Under the pieces are notes generated by a model. That model was not told where the DNA came from. It searched no databases and saw only the letters and a list, made by a program, of their open reading frames with translations. From Oscheius sp. JU75 (lineage: Eukaryota; Nematoda; Chromadorea; Rhabditida; Rhabditidae), in the NCBI GenBank assembly GCA_037178855.1, contig JASJZC010000001.1:2728001-2792000 (forward strand): a stretch of DNA of 64,000 nt, given 5' to 3'. The translations under genes were made by a program, and so were the position numbers. Below are positions 1 to 12,141 of this stretch, piece by piece (position 1 is the stretch's first letter; each line of letters opens with the position of its first letter).

Positions 1-1942
1 GGCGAACTGACGAAGTCAACTGTTTCAGGGTCCTGACAAGTCAGATCTAATGTCTAACTTGACAAATCTAATTAGTTGCTTCCGACAGTTCCCTAGGAGA
101 AGATTACTTCCCGTCGTCAGCTCCGTCAGTGGATTCTACTTCTTCTGGGAAATTAAAGTTCGTTGATCGACTGACTGTAAACGAGTTCTCGAAATGATCC
201 GGATCGATTTCAAACGAACTAGGATAGCAGTTTCGACTAGGATGGACCCACCTGAGGTACGTTTTTCCTGTTTTTCTGTCGCGCTGTCTGTCTGTCTATC
301 TATGATGTTGAGGAAGCGCTGGTAAGTGTTAACTTCTGTCCAGAAACGGGGAACGGTTGGCAGCATAATGGAACACTTTGGAACACATGTAAGAGACTCA
401 CATTGCCTATTCATGAAAGGAAGATGGGATTAAAACGGGTTAGAGTGAAGAGAACTGTCAATGTTGACAATGTTCGACAATAGGGGGAGTGAGTTTTCCA
501 CGGGGCGACCCTATTATAGGAGATATCAAGTCGACCGTAAAGAGAGGATTTTCCAGAAAAGAGATCTGGTCACGTGTCTGTGAACGAGGGGGAGTATGGA
601 CGAATGGTCAGAGGAGAGACACGACCTTTTCTGTTCCCCCGTCCCCTATCATGTTGAAAACGAGATGGTGTGTGTAATTTGAAAGAGCGAGAGGGACAAC
701 AATAGGAACTCTCTCACCTTGAAGCAGCTGAAGTCGAACATGAAACGGCGACCACAGCGCGCCCTAAAGCAGATCGATCAGATCGTGAGAAAAATCAAAG
801 AAGAGCGAAGAAAACTGGGAGCGAGAGAAAGAGAGGGAGAGACAGAGAGAAAGAGAGAAAGAGAGGGAAAGACGAGGAGACAGAAAGATAGAGACAGAGA
901 GATAGAGAATACTGAGTAAGTAAGAAAGTTCCATACAAGTTTTGGGAGGAAAACGGCAGCTTCGAGGGCGGACTGTATGGGCTATAAACTGGCGAAGAGA
1001 TAATGAGAGAACCCCATGATGACAGGAATTCGACCCGAACGGGTCATAGAGTGGGTGATCTGTAGTCTACGGCAGGCATAGAATCAGGAGAGAATGCGAT
1101 GGAAAACGAGAGAAAAAGAGACAGTTACGTCAATGGGTCAAAATTGTGCTGAAAGACGAGGCGACACGCGACAAGAGAGAGAGACAGTGTGTGAATCAGG
1201 ATGATGACGAAGCACTCGCGACATCACGACTTTTGACAATTTGGACACAACTGACGAAAACGACTTAGCTAATTTAGTCGAAGACACATGCCTAGTCGCG
1301 CTGAATGTTTTGGTGAAATGATGCAGACTGGACTGCTTTCTCACAGCTTATTTTGGCGGAGAGATTGATTCGAGATGGGGAAAAAAGGATTGATCAATCT
1401 GAACACGCGTAGTTAAACATTGAAGCGTGTTTTTTCCTGTTTGTCCAGCCCAATGTGTCACTACTCTTTCGATTTGTAGACTGTCTCTCTGTCTCTCCCC
1501 CTATAAAAATATACTAAGAAAAAAAAACGGTTGGCCGGAAGTGTCACCTGCTGTCAAGCCCGGCTGCCGCGACGAGAAAGAGAACTGTACACGACTATCG
1601 ATTTTGCCTGCCTCACTCTGTACTATTTCCCCCCTGCCTATGGTCAGTCACCATCTTTGAAAACACCTTAAAAACCTTCTAACCCGACTCAAAATAAGAC
1701 GATTAAGCCCTTATTTCCAGAGAGAATTGGTGAATTGTCATTGGAATACACTTCCTCTCCACACGTTAACGTAAATCTGTTATCGTTTTTACGCCTGGAC
1801 CAAAATTTCAACCGGAATCGAAAAGTCTCATAATTGTTTAGGTTCGCCTGTACCCGAAACTAACGAGAGTGAGTGTGGTTAAACCTCGAAGAGAACGTGC
1901 CACTTCATAGGTTATTTTAGGGTTTAACTCCTGACGTGTTGG

Positions 1943-2006
1943 TCAAGTAATGTTCTGCAAAGTTGTAGCTCGAGTCCTGGCCTACAGCTTTCTAGAGCAT
2001 CACGAG
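1943..2006. repeat. Short palindromic repeat copy
   Basis: The left arm reads TGTTCTGCAAAGTTGTAG and the right arm CTACAGCTTTCTAGAGCATC, so the two arms are imperfect reverse complements around a short spacer. The same arms recur in about twelve places in this window, in introns and between genes. Confidence 0.7.
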
Positions 2007-2750
2007 ACTGAAAAATTGGCTAATGGCTTGGTACAAGAGCTCTGAACTGGCGCAGTGTGGGTCTGTACCATCGGACTTCCGCCAATTTCTCCTCGGTACG
2101 ATCTCGAATGAAATATTAGAAATTTTAACGACATGGTGCAGGAAAACAAGGAAAAAAAGAGCAGTGCGTCTATACTCTGCTCCAAATGAACACATGCCAC
2201 TGAAACCCCTTACAGAGATCGGTCCAGGTCAAAGATCCGAACGGGAGAGTCTGCTTGACTAGGCCATTAAAGACGGGAATGACTCTAGTAAAGAAGTCAT
2301 TTCCTCCCTCGTTATCAGATCTTTTGGAACTGTTCCAAAAGGGATACAGGTTCCGAAGACAAGAAAAAGAGACAGAGAGAGAGAAACATGACGAATAGAA
2401 CTGAAGATGGACTATCAGACACGGGATTAGGAGCATCAAAGTGAGAGAGACAGGGTGAGCTGAAAACGATAAGACTAGTTCAGGAAGAGAGAGAGAGAGA
2501 GAGATGGCAGCAGATGGGTTATCAGGACACACAAAGAGCTCGATTTACGAGGCCCTCTTCTTTCCCAAAACGGGTCGTCGGAGGGTTGGGAGAGTATGTT
2601 GAAGGAAGTTTAGCAGATAGGCCGAGAGCAATTTGAAAGTGTGGGAGAGAAGCTTATCAGGAGGGGCGAACTACTGGAAGATATTCCAGTACACTGGAGA
2701 TAACAGAACAGAGATCTGTCTCTTGTATCGTCATTTTGGGGCATAAGTTC

Positions 2751-2812
2751 TAGCTTTTCGATGTTCTAGAAAGTTGTTGAACAGTTCAAAAGCTACAACT
2801 TTGCAGAATACC
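2751..2812. repeat. Short palindromic repeat copy
   Basis: The left arm is GATGTTCTAGAAAGTTGTTG and the right arm CTACAACTTTGCAGAATACC. This is a diverged left arm with a well-preserved right arm of the same palindromic family. Confidence 0.7.
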
Positions 2813-3658
2813 AAAATATTTGAAAGTGAAAGATTCACTGAGAAAAAAAGAGGAACAAGTTGTGCAAAAAGGGTTATAAACCTGAGCTAGAACTTTTGCG
2901 GTTCAGTAAACTTGAGAACCAGATAAAACGACAGATTCTAACCCAGCCTTAATCGGAAAAGTGATATTACAGGAAAATTGGCTTATACCGTTTACGGTAC
3001 ACCCTGAGGTGGACAGCCACAGTTGGAAACAAACCTTCAAACTCACTACAAAAAATCGAAGCATGGCAAAGTCTTATTGACACCAATCTTGATGCGAAAA
3101 GGCAAGCTGTCAACTTGACAGTGACATGGACAACATAAATCGTGCCGGGAGAAAACGAACGCTCTTTCTTTTACTGACGGGAGCCACAAGCTGATGGCTG
3201 TGATATGGTGGTCGTAAATTGAAGAACACACGTGTCGGGAGGAGACTCCGTTGTCAGGACACAATGTGTCTCTCAATTCAAAATTCCACCCAAAATTTAC
3301 GGTCTCTTCTAGTCAGCCCAGCAGCCCTTTCCTTCCAGCGCTTGAAAAATACCAGACCGAAGCGGAGAGCTTTTGTTTCTTTTACATTTGTTCAACACAC
3401 AATTGGAGATCCTGATTCAAGATTCACAGTATAAGTCGGTCCGGAAACTGGTGACTACGTCATTCCATGACCCTGTGGGAACTCGGGCCTCTTCGATAAT
3501 CTTTATCAGTTGTCCTCTCTGGAATTGTCAGGACGATCAGCTACTACCCAAGCGCAGATACCGCCGTCAATGATCACATGTAGTTACTGGCTCCCGACAA
3601 TAAAGTTATGTACCCAACTATGTGCTCCCAATCGTGAGTGTATGGCGAACAATCAAGT

Positions 3659-6600
3659 CTACAGCTTCCTCTCGGCCCAAACTGAAAAATAACCTTTTCC
3701 TTCCCGCAACAATATTGAGAAATTTCTGTATTGGTTGAAAGACCGTGAGCGCTGTATAAAGAAGGAGCTAGCTTGGACTCGTAACAGTCTGGGGCAAATG
3801 AATCGTGTGATAGAAGGTAGGAAAACAAGAAAAAGTGAGCAGACTAGACAGTTGTGACGAGCATCGTGTTGGTTTTTGAATGGACGACTGGCTTCGCCTC
3901 CGGCGATTTCGTCTTTGTTTCCTGAACAGACTTGTAATATACTTCGATTCAGATCTCCTACCCTAGGCTTTTGATAATTGTAGGGAGATATCACAGCTTG
4001 GGTTTGGGGTTTCGGCTTGATGACTGGTCTCACTCTAGGCGAGACTCCCGGCCGATACGTGGGCTTCGGAAGACGACTAGGTTTCAGGATTTCGGATCGC
4101 GAATTCCGGGACTCTCCCATACTCAAAGTCGAGCAGTCTATAGTCATTTCTTCCTCATCGAAACAATCCATCGGGAGGGTCGTGTCCACATCGGCCCCAT
4201 CCAAGTCGTTCTCAAAGTCGTCGTCACTACTCTCACTTCTGAAATTGAACAGGTATCTTTTTTGGCAAAGCTTGCCTACCTAAGGTCCTGATGGAGTAGA
4301 TTGTTTGCATCACGGAGAGATCCCTCCTCGTTGGAGAACAGAACTGAAGATGTGACTTCAGCAAAAGGGTGACCGAGGTTCTCGTGGCGGTCCGTTGAGG
4401 TCACCAGCTGCGAACGGCCGCCCTGAAACAGTTGGTTGTGAATGAGAGACAGAGGTAAAGTGATACAGAGAGACAGAAAAACATAGAGACATGTACTCAC
4501 TTTCACGTTTTTTGGAAGAGTGGACGAGAACGAAGGAGATGGCATCGAGCTCTGTATACAATCCTGGAGCAGTTTTTCCGATTGGGCTGTCGCGCCTCTC
4601 TGAGCACTTCTCGTCTTCTGTGGCATGGCAGACTGCATCGTCTCGGCCAAAAGTTGAGCCCCATCCATTGGAGACTTTTGCCGTTTCGAAGAGCGAGGAG
4701 TGGCCGGAGGTAGTGATGCCTCGATGGACATTCGGAGCAGATCATTCGAGGTAGTGTCCAAGACAGCGTAGTCGTTCTCGATTTGTGCTAAAAAAAATAG
4801 CATATGTATGTTAAAAGTTGATGTGAAAAGCAATCAAATCATTTAGAAAAGGTTTCGAGAGAAAGAGAAAGAAAGCTTTTGTTTTCACAGGTATCAAACC
4901 CGCGACATCTGGACCGCAGTCCGACCTTTAACCGACTGCGCTATACGGACCAAAAGGCCTGCCGAAAACTTTTAGATACTAGAAGTGTTACAGTTAATCT
5001 CAAAGCAAAACGTACCAGTCATTTTTCCAAAAGAAGTGGGAAAAGTCGGAGTTGGATAGTCTTCGATGACAGCTGTGGCTGCGTCACTGCCTCCATTCTT
5101 CGACAGATCACTGCCATTGAAGCTCATCGGGATGTTGTTCAGATGATTCGTGGAGATGAGACCCTGTGCCTGGAGAGCCTCAATTTCATGCTTGTAGCGC
5201 TCCATTGCGTAATGTGTAGGAGAGTCGGGCAGCTCTTCAGCAGAGACGGGACTCATGTTAGCGGTGGTATTGACAGATTCCGGAGCGCTGTTCCACCCTG
5301 ACGGCAGTTCACTTTCCAGCGATCTTCTGCTAGCATTGCACTTGTCTACAGCATAACTGGCAGCGTCCAACTCATCATCGACTTCCAGATTCTCGTCTTC
5401 TCCGAACTGCTGCTCGGGTTCCGAAACAGGTGCGAACATCTGCTGTGGTGGCTGGAAGGCAGGCTGGGGACGGAACTGAGGCGAATGGTGGACTTGACCG
5501 AGCGGTGCAGCATATCCACCTCGGGCAAAGTGTCTGGGCAAACTGCTACATCGTTGAGATTCCACAAAGGTCGCTGGAGAGGCAAATTGAGGAGCCATTG
5601 GAGAAGGGTTGCCTGGAGAGGCCATAACTGCTCTGTGGTTTAGAATCCTCTCTCTTGGAGGGCCGTAGGAGGGAACACCGACTGAGGCTGACATGTCTGA
5701 AGATGCATTGAATAAAAAAGAAGTAGAGTAAGACTTACTACTATACGGCTTCCTGAATCCCGCTGGCTGTTGCAAATGGTTCAGGACGGTCTTTACTAGG
5801 TTGCTCATGTCTTCTCTGTTCGAATCTCTCAAAGAAGTCAGCTGATGCATGGCTGAACGGTCACTTCGGATCTCGTTCTGAAATAAAGAAATACTGTGTG
5901 TCTCAATTTGGCATCTTTGGTATTACTTCCAGAACTCGTCAAGCCTAATCCCCAGGAACATTATAAAAAGAAGCGAGTCCAGAGAGAATCCATTCGAGTC
6001 GTCAGCAGCCGTCAGGAGCAGCAGTAAAAAGAAGATGTCTCTCAACGTCGGCCCAGCCCGTCAAAGTTTCTGTCTCGCTGTCTCTCTTCCCTTCTTCTGC
6101 GTTGACTTACAACTAATGTAGCTGTCACTACACAGCGTTTAAGTCAAAATGACCGTCTTCCCTTCTTCGTGGCCATTACCTTTATCGGAGATGGACAATG
6201 TCGAAGGTTACATTGCATTCCAGATGACCGTTTAACTATTTCAGTGCTCTGTACCCTGAACCAACCTGAACATGAGGATCCTTTGCGATCAGGTTGCCCA
6301 GGGCGCCCAATACATTGCTCAAGGCGGTAAAAGAAGAGCTGCTGAGATGCATGATGAGGGCTCTGACCAGAGTGGGACGGAGGTCCATATGATCGGAATG
6401 ATTGGCCAGGTACTGAGAGACATACTTCAAGATGCCAGAAGCGCTCTCGATGTCAACCTGAATATAAGAGAAGTTTTCTAAATGGCGATTTACTTACTGT
6501 AGGATTGGTTCCAGTGGACAGAACAGAGACCAGCATCTGAAGACAGCCCGGCTGGTCACAGATGGCCTTCTTGCTTTCGGTAGAGTGGGAGGCCAGGTTC

Positions 6601-7615
6601 CAAAGAGCACTGAGAATGGCCCTGACACAGGCCTCGTCGGAAGCCTTTCGAGCATCGACTGCAGCTGCAGCCAAGGCAGAGACACAGGGATTGAGACAGG
6701 CTACCATCTCAGAATCTGCCATCCAGCTGAGATTCCGTATCAAACCGGCGTATACCTGGAAGACCAGTCAGTCAGTAAAGGGTAAAGCGGCAGAGAGATA
6801 GTGAGACATAGAGAAAAATAGAGACAGAGAGACATAGACTGACCTGAACAAGGTTCTTCGCCTCCCGAAACAGTTTGACGACGGTAAGAATAAAGTCGGG
6901 ATACGAGCAAAGTCGTTTCTTGCTGGGTCCATGTCCAAAAGTCAGATTTGTCAATGCGTTGGCTATTAGTTTCCTAATCGACTTGTGTTCTGGAAACCGA
7001 GGTGTCGTTCCATGAACCAGTACCTCCATTATGAGCAACTCGGCCAGCGAGTCTACCAAGCCTAAATTGAAGATTTATTCGATATCCCAGATACACTCAC
7101 CTAGAACTATCGCGACTTTCCTGTACTCTTCCTCAAAAGATTTGGAGACAATGTCTTGTAGGACAGGTTGTATCCTATCGAAATAGGAATGTGGAGGCAG
7201 GGTTTTCGGCAAGACTCGTCTCAAGTTGTATAACTCTTCTCGTATTCTATTACTCGCAAGATAAGCCTTCTTGAACCATTTTTTCCTGAAAAAGCAAAGA
7301 ATCAGTCACTGTCATTCCCCCTTTCACTGACCTATCATGATCAGATTCCATCCTAATAAGCATTTGGATCTTCTCCTGGACCTCCTTCAGCATGTCGTCG
7401 TCCTCATCGGTCACCGGACCCTGTCGATTCTCGTCAATTTGAAGAGAAGCCAGGAGGGAGACAATCTTCCCCTCGATGTCCATCATCTAAAGGAGATTTT
7501 GGACTATGAAAATCAAAGGAAGCCGCGGAGAGATCAAAAAACTTACGCCTGGTGAAAAAGAGGGTCCCGGCAAGGTGTCATCCAGTTCTTGTTCTTCGTC
7601 ACTGGGAAGAGACAT
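3659..7615 (-). CDS. apr-1: APC / APR-1 tumour suppressor homologue
   Basis: This is the adenomatous polyposis coli scaffold of Wnt/beta-catenin signalling and cytoskeletal polarity. About ten exons can be chained in frame. The first (7,547-7,615) starts MSLPSDEEQEL. Armadillo repeats follow; hallmark segments are ANALTNLTFG, IRNLSWMADSE and ILSALWNLASHSTE, which line up with the APC repeat region (LTNLTFG, LRNLSW, SALWNLSAH in the family). The next exon (5,016-5,877) is disordered. The exon at about 4,501-4,786 carries two SAMP-like Axin-binding motifs (QSAMPQK, QSSMPSPS). The last exon has an SRLP motif like the EB1-binding SQIP of APC, and VISPYNYQKPR, like the family's VTPFNYNPSPRK. Total length would be about 1,000 residues, far shorter than vertebrate APC but similar to worm forms. 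The last 40-50 codons before the stop look unlike coding sequence, so the true end may lie near 3,840. Confidence 0.9.
4886..4950 (-). repeat. tRNA-derived relic (SINE-like)
   Basis: Read on the minus strand, this has an A-box (TAGCGCAGTCGG) and a B-box-like GGGTTTGATACC at tRNA spacing, with a pairable T arm. The acceptor stem does not pair, so it is not a working tRNA. It lies in an apr-1 intron next to the 3' splice site. Confidence 0.7.
5929..6060 (+). pseudogene. Promoter and 5' end fragment of SSP-type sperm gene
   Basis: This intronic stretch of apr-1 (antisense to it) copies the upstream region and start of the sperm gene at 54,513. Both share CATTCGAGTCGTCAGCAG and GAAGATGTCTCTCAACGTCG, a TATAAAA box (5,962-5,969 here) and the same spacing to ATG (6,035). 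Similarity begins near CCAGAACTCGTC and stops about nine codons into the coding part, after which the frame is unrelated and soon ends. Because promoter sequence is included, it arose by DNA duplication and not by reverse transcription. Whether it still drives antisense transcription is unknown. Confidence 0.85.
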
Positions 7616-9406
7616 GTCTAGAAACTTTCGGTCGAAATGGTAAAAAGAGAGAGTGGGAGATGAAGAAGGAAGTACCTAGACTCGCCAACAAGAAACTCAG
7701 CACCCATTGTCTGTCCCCAGAGAGTTATGAAGTGGGCAGCGTCAATATGTCAAGCATGTCAACTCGACTCTTTGATCTGATAGCCTCAGTTTACATTGAC
7801 ACACAGGATGTCTTTGATTACGTCTTTGCGCAATTCGACTCCCAAAGTCCCCCAAATGCTCATTAATCAATACCTACGCGAATCGACAGTTGTTGGCTGG
7901 GAGCCAATGAGGACAACAGATCACAGAGAGGAGATGCGAGTAAACATGCATAAATAGTGCCAAGAGGCTGCGTGAGGAAGGAATGGCAGAGGTCAAAGAG
8001 TGGGAATTAGACTTTCTTGAAAGATTTTGAAAAAGCGTGAGAAATAGACGTAGAAGAAATATTGGAAGCGATGGCGCTTTTGGAAAAGATAGACAGGGTC
8101 GGAGAGACGGAATACTGAACCAGAATAAACGAGTGAGGACAAGCGAAATCGTGGTCATAATGTGTGAGAGTACATGAGCGTGGCGTCGCGCCCGATGGTT
8201 CTCCTTTGAACTGACCGTCTCCCTCTCTGTATGGTCTCTCCCGCTCACCGAGTCGGTCAGTCAAAGACGCCGGCCGTGCGCGGGCGGCTGTTTTGAGACA
8301 CAGGGAGAGAGGCGGCTAGCGAGCCACCCCATCAAATAGCCAGGACGCGCCCCAGCCATCCGAGAAGCCAAATGGCCGATTTCAATTCCACTGCCGTGTT
8401 TGTTGGCTACGACACGACATGGCGTGTTGCGGTTTGCTGTGAAAAGGTTGCCCGAAGAAAGGCTGAAAAGACGCGGTTTGAAATGACTCTTTGAATTGTC
8501 GCTCAAATTTGAACAAATCTAAAGTCCAAATCGAAAGTGCTATCAGTGATGACCTGGAGAATACAGAGTATCTAAAGACTGCAATTCTACTGATATTTCA
8601 AGCGTGCCTGAAGTATCGAAGCTATCTTACCAGTTTCAAAGGCTATGTCATTTAATTTACAATGCACTGCTATCTTGTAGATCACATGAAAATGACTGAA
8701 TGTTTTGAAACTACTACTGTTTAGAACAGCGTAAATTACGAGAACCACTGCTTGATGTCGAAATAAGGATCCAAGTTCTCTATAGACTAGATTGTCAATA
8801 CCGATAGCCTCAAAGTTCAGTCACAATAACCGAATGATTAGCCGAGATTATAAGACAGTTATCAGAAAACTTTGTCTACTTTTCGCAAAATATCGGTCTG
8901 AACAAGTGAAAAGTTCGGGTTTATAATAGGGTTCATTTGACAGTTTCACGAAAATTTCCTATCTGGACATATGATTGAACGCTGTATAAGGTAGTCGACT
9001 ATTCTTGCAAAAAAATTGAAATTCTGATGAAATCCCAGCGTTGTGGATGAGAGGTATTAGGGGTTTACGACCGGAAACGATAGCCAATTTGGGTTCCCTA
9101 GGCAGAGAGGTTATCCCAAAAGTAACTGTTTTTTGCAGAATCCTGTGACAAACGTTGTAGAAACAAAACTCTAACAAAAAAGAAGTGAGAAGCCGATATG
9201 TACAGAAAGGAAGCCCTCGAATTGGCAGATTGCCGGCTATTTCAAGGGGGTTAAGATTTTGACTCGATAAGATGCGTACGCAATTGCGTAGCGCCTCCGC
9301 CTATCGGCTCGAATATTTTGCACCGATTTACTCAGCTGTCAGTGACAGCCTTTCTCCTTCTCTTTTACCTCAGTTTGCTCTAAAATTCTCGCTTTAGAGT
9401 CTCAAA
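7616..9406. other. Intergenic region, apr-1 / BTB-ZF gene
   Basis: These 1.8 kb separate two divergent genes, so both promoters should be here. No conserved exon is visible on either strand. The GC-rich patch at about 8,250-8,480 has no protein-like reading frame that I recognise. Confidence 0.6.
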
Positions 9407-11873
9407 ATGGGGGATTTGGATCTTGACTACGACTTGGGAGAAAATGATCCTATGGTGGCTCAATATGAAGACAAGTTCATCATGGATGAAGTCGCCTCGT
9501 CATCTCACGTCGATTTCCATAGAATTGATTCGTCTAGCCGTTTACAGGAAGTCCTGGGCCCCTATACATTAAAAGAACATGCTAGAATTACTTTCCAGTT
9601 CTTTAGAAAGATCCGAGAGGTTTGTACTTTTCAGTTAATACGATTCATTGAGAAGAGAGACAGTGTCATTACCATAGTTTCCCATTCAGAAGAACCAGTT
9701 CAACGACGTGACTCTTGAGTGCAGTGAGAAGACAGTAGTCACTGCCAATAGACTCATACTCTCTGCCTTCAGTACATCACTAGAATCGTCTTTGTTAGGG
9801 CTACAGAACTCGAACTGTATCGCTTTGAACTTGGATCAAAGAGTTCTAGGTACGCACTGTGAGATGTTTTGAAACTTTGGACTCTTAGGAATTGACGCCG
9901 AGGACATCTTGAGCCTTGTCGAGTACATGTATTCTGGAGAGTTCAAGGTGACGGGAAAATTTCGGAAAGCTGCTGCAGCTCTTGGATGCAAACAACTAGT
10001 AGAGGTCGGTATCCGTCACTCTTTCTCTCTGTCTCTATTTGCTGTCCCAGTTTCAAAAGTTTAGCTTTTACGAGAGGCGGTGGACGGAGAGACCATGCGA
10101 GATGAGTCACACGACATTCTATTCCAACGCAAACTCCAAGTCTACAAGTCGAATGGCTGGTTTCTCGACTGCAACATCTACTTACCAGTGAGTTCTGTTT
10201 ACATATTTATAATGTTTTCACAGAGCAAAGATCCCATAAAATGTCATCGTCTGGTTCTCTGCACCCACGCCCTGAGCATTCAGGACCCACTAATAGAGAC
10301 GGGAATGACGGGTCAAGTCAACTTGAATCTGGACCAGATTTCCACGTGAGTTTTGGTTTCTAGTTTCCTCATTAAAGAGCTTCAGAATGGACGTGAAAAA
10401 CGTTCTCGAATTCGTTTATCACGGTGTGGTAAGGGGCGGTCGTCGGCGGTATCGTCAGCTCCGAACAGCTGCCTCAGATCTGGGGGTCATGAAACTGTAC
10501 GAGATGCTGAGTGGACTGATTTTGGAGCAGGAAGAAGAAGAAAATATGGTTGCTGGAGAGTTTGTGGAGTTCCCTGAAGAGGTCGACTACCACATGATCC
10601 ATATCGAGGACAGTATGGGTGGTGAGGTCGAAGACGACGAAGAAGCTGGTAGGTAGACTAAACCCTTAGGGTTCCAAGAGCGCGGTCTGCCACACCATTT
10701 TTGAAGGTCAAGAGGCGGTTTTCGGAACTTTTGATGTTTTGCAAAATTAATAGCTGACCTGCTCGACTACATTGTAGAACTTAGTTTTATCGTAAACTCG
10801 TTCCCAGAGCCTGAAAATGGGGTGACTGCTGCAACGAGCATATCTATTCAGAATACGAGAACGCCGAAGACTTCCAGCCGACGATAGAAGATGTGGCTGC
10901 TCAAGCGACAGAAGACTATGTATCGATCTATGAAGAGTATGTGATGGGACCTAGTGGCGGGAGACCAGGTGGAACCTACGGACTGAACAAGTGGAATCAG
11001 AACCTGGTTGTGAAGGGAAATACTGTCATGACTTTAGGTAAGTCAGCCCATAAAAACTTCTAGAACCTGATTCAGCTGAAACTAACGACCAAGCAGAACA
11101 AGTTGTCACTGATACATGTCAGATCCCGGCAATTTTAGTCTCGTGCTCTCCGAGCACGAGCAAGAAGGCGAAGGCTGTCGACAGTTATGGCTACGGTCTG
11201 CCTGAGTATCAGACAAGCAGCGAGGTCCTGGTCCCGGTTCTGCTAGGAAGTCAGAAGGAGATGCTTGACAAGCCGTTCAAATGTCCTCATTGTGATCATA
11301 GGGCAAGAGAGAAGTCCGGGATTGAGAAGCATGTCAGGTGGGCTTGTTTTCTATTCAATTTTCCAGTATCTTTCACTTGACCACCTCTTTTCGGCTCCAT
11401 AGTTGTTTTCCAGCTTTCGATATTCTACAAAGTTGTAGATCATGTCGAGCAGGTCAGCTATTATAAAAAAACTACAACTTTGCAGAGCCCATACAATTCG
11501 GTCTTCTAAACATAACTTCTAAACAAATTCCAGGAGCGTTCACACGGGCGAGAGTCCCTACCAATGTCGATTTTGTGGGATGAGATTCAAGGTCCAGAGC
11601 AACTTGGTCCGACACATCAGAACTCACACTGGTAATCTTTCTGACTATCATTTTCGAGACATATTTTCAGGAGAAAAGCCGTATTCCTGCAAAAAATGCG
11701 GTATGGCCTATGCGGACAAGAAGAACATGGATGCCCACATCTTCCGAGAACATCTGAAGACACAAATGATCTCCTGTGCTTTCCCGAACTGTGGAAAGAA
11801 GTTCTGGAGACATGACAGGTTCAGTTCTCACTGTCTGAAGGTCCATGGGGCTCTGCCGAATGGATTTCTCTAG
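9407..11873 (+). CDS. BTB/POZ and C2H2 zinc-finger protein
   Basis: Ten exons splice in frame to a protein of about 581 residues: 9,407-9,619; 9,690-9,849; 9,889-10,004; 10,065-10,187; 10,224-10,345; 10,386-10,648; 10,852-11,037; 11,076-11,337; 11,534-11,631; 11,671-11,873. The N-terminal half has two BTB-like units (QFNDVTLECSEK... with LVEYMYSGEF, then GWFLDCNIYLP... with VLEFVYHGVV), followed by an acidic linker. The C-terminus has four C2H2 fingers: FKCPHCDHR, YQCRFCGMRF, YSCKKCGMAY and ISCAFPNCGKKF, two of them joined by TGE(S/K)P linkers. BTB-ZF proteins are nuclear DNA-binding regulators that dimerise through BTB. A tandem BTB arrangement is unusual, and the second unit is diverged. 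An AATAAAG signal follows at about 11,927. I cannot assign an orthologue. Confidence 0.88.
10725..10784. repeat. Short palindromic repeat copy (diverged)
   Basis: Within an intron of the BTB-ZF gene, GATGTTTTGCAAAATTAATAG and GACTACATTGTAGAACTTAG form decayed arms of the palindromic family. Confidence 0.45.
11411..11489. repeat. Short palindromic repeat copy
   Basis: It lies in the intron before the second zinc-finger exon. The left arm is GATATTCTACAAAGTTGTAG and the right arm CTACAACTTTGCAGAGCCC, with a spacer slightly longer than in other copies. Confidence 0.7.
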
Positions 11874-12141
11874 CAGAAGTTGATAGATTAAACACTCGTT
11901 TGCTTAGTTTGTGTCATCGGTTGCGTAATAAAGATTTTAGCCATTATGAATGAAGCCACTTTTTATTGTCGGTTCTGAGCCAAACTAATTATTTTATCTT
12001 ACGTATTGTATTTCACTTCACTGTTCTTGTTTAGCTACTTTTTTAGAAAGAATCTGAGAAAACGACAAAATGGTCGCGAAAATCCCTAATTTCCATATTT
12101 TGGTTATATTAAATGTCGCATGTTGTTTCACCAAAATTGTT

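Larger units (their letters stand above)
1..3658. other. Gene-poor region
   Basis: No reading frame here resembles a known protein or joins into a convincing exon series on either strand. It holds a purine-rich GAGA/GACAGA tract at about 826-905, smaller tracts of the same kind near 2,365-2,395 and 2,490-2,505, and two copies of the short palindromic repeat listed separately. A rapidly evolving gene or untranslated exons could be missed by eye. Confidence 0.6.

Noticed and set aside
719-919. Charged Arg/Glu-rich frame as a coding gene
   Set aside because: It is a translation of a GAGA/GACAGA low-complexity tract.
6035-6118. A working second copy of the SSP sperm gene
   Set aside because: Similarity stops after about nine codons and the frame ends soon after in unrelated sequence, so no MSP domain is encoded.
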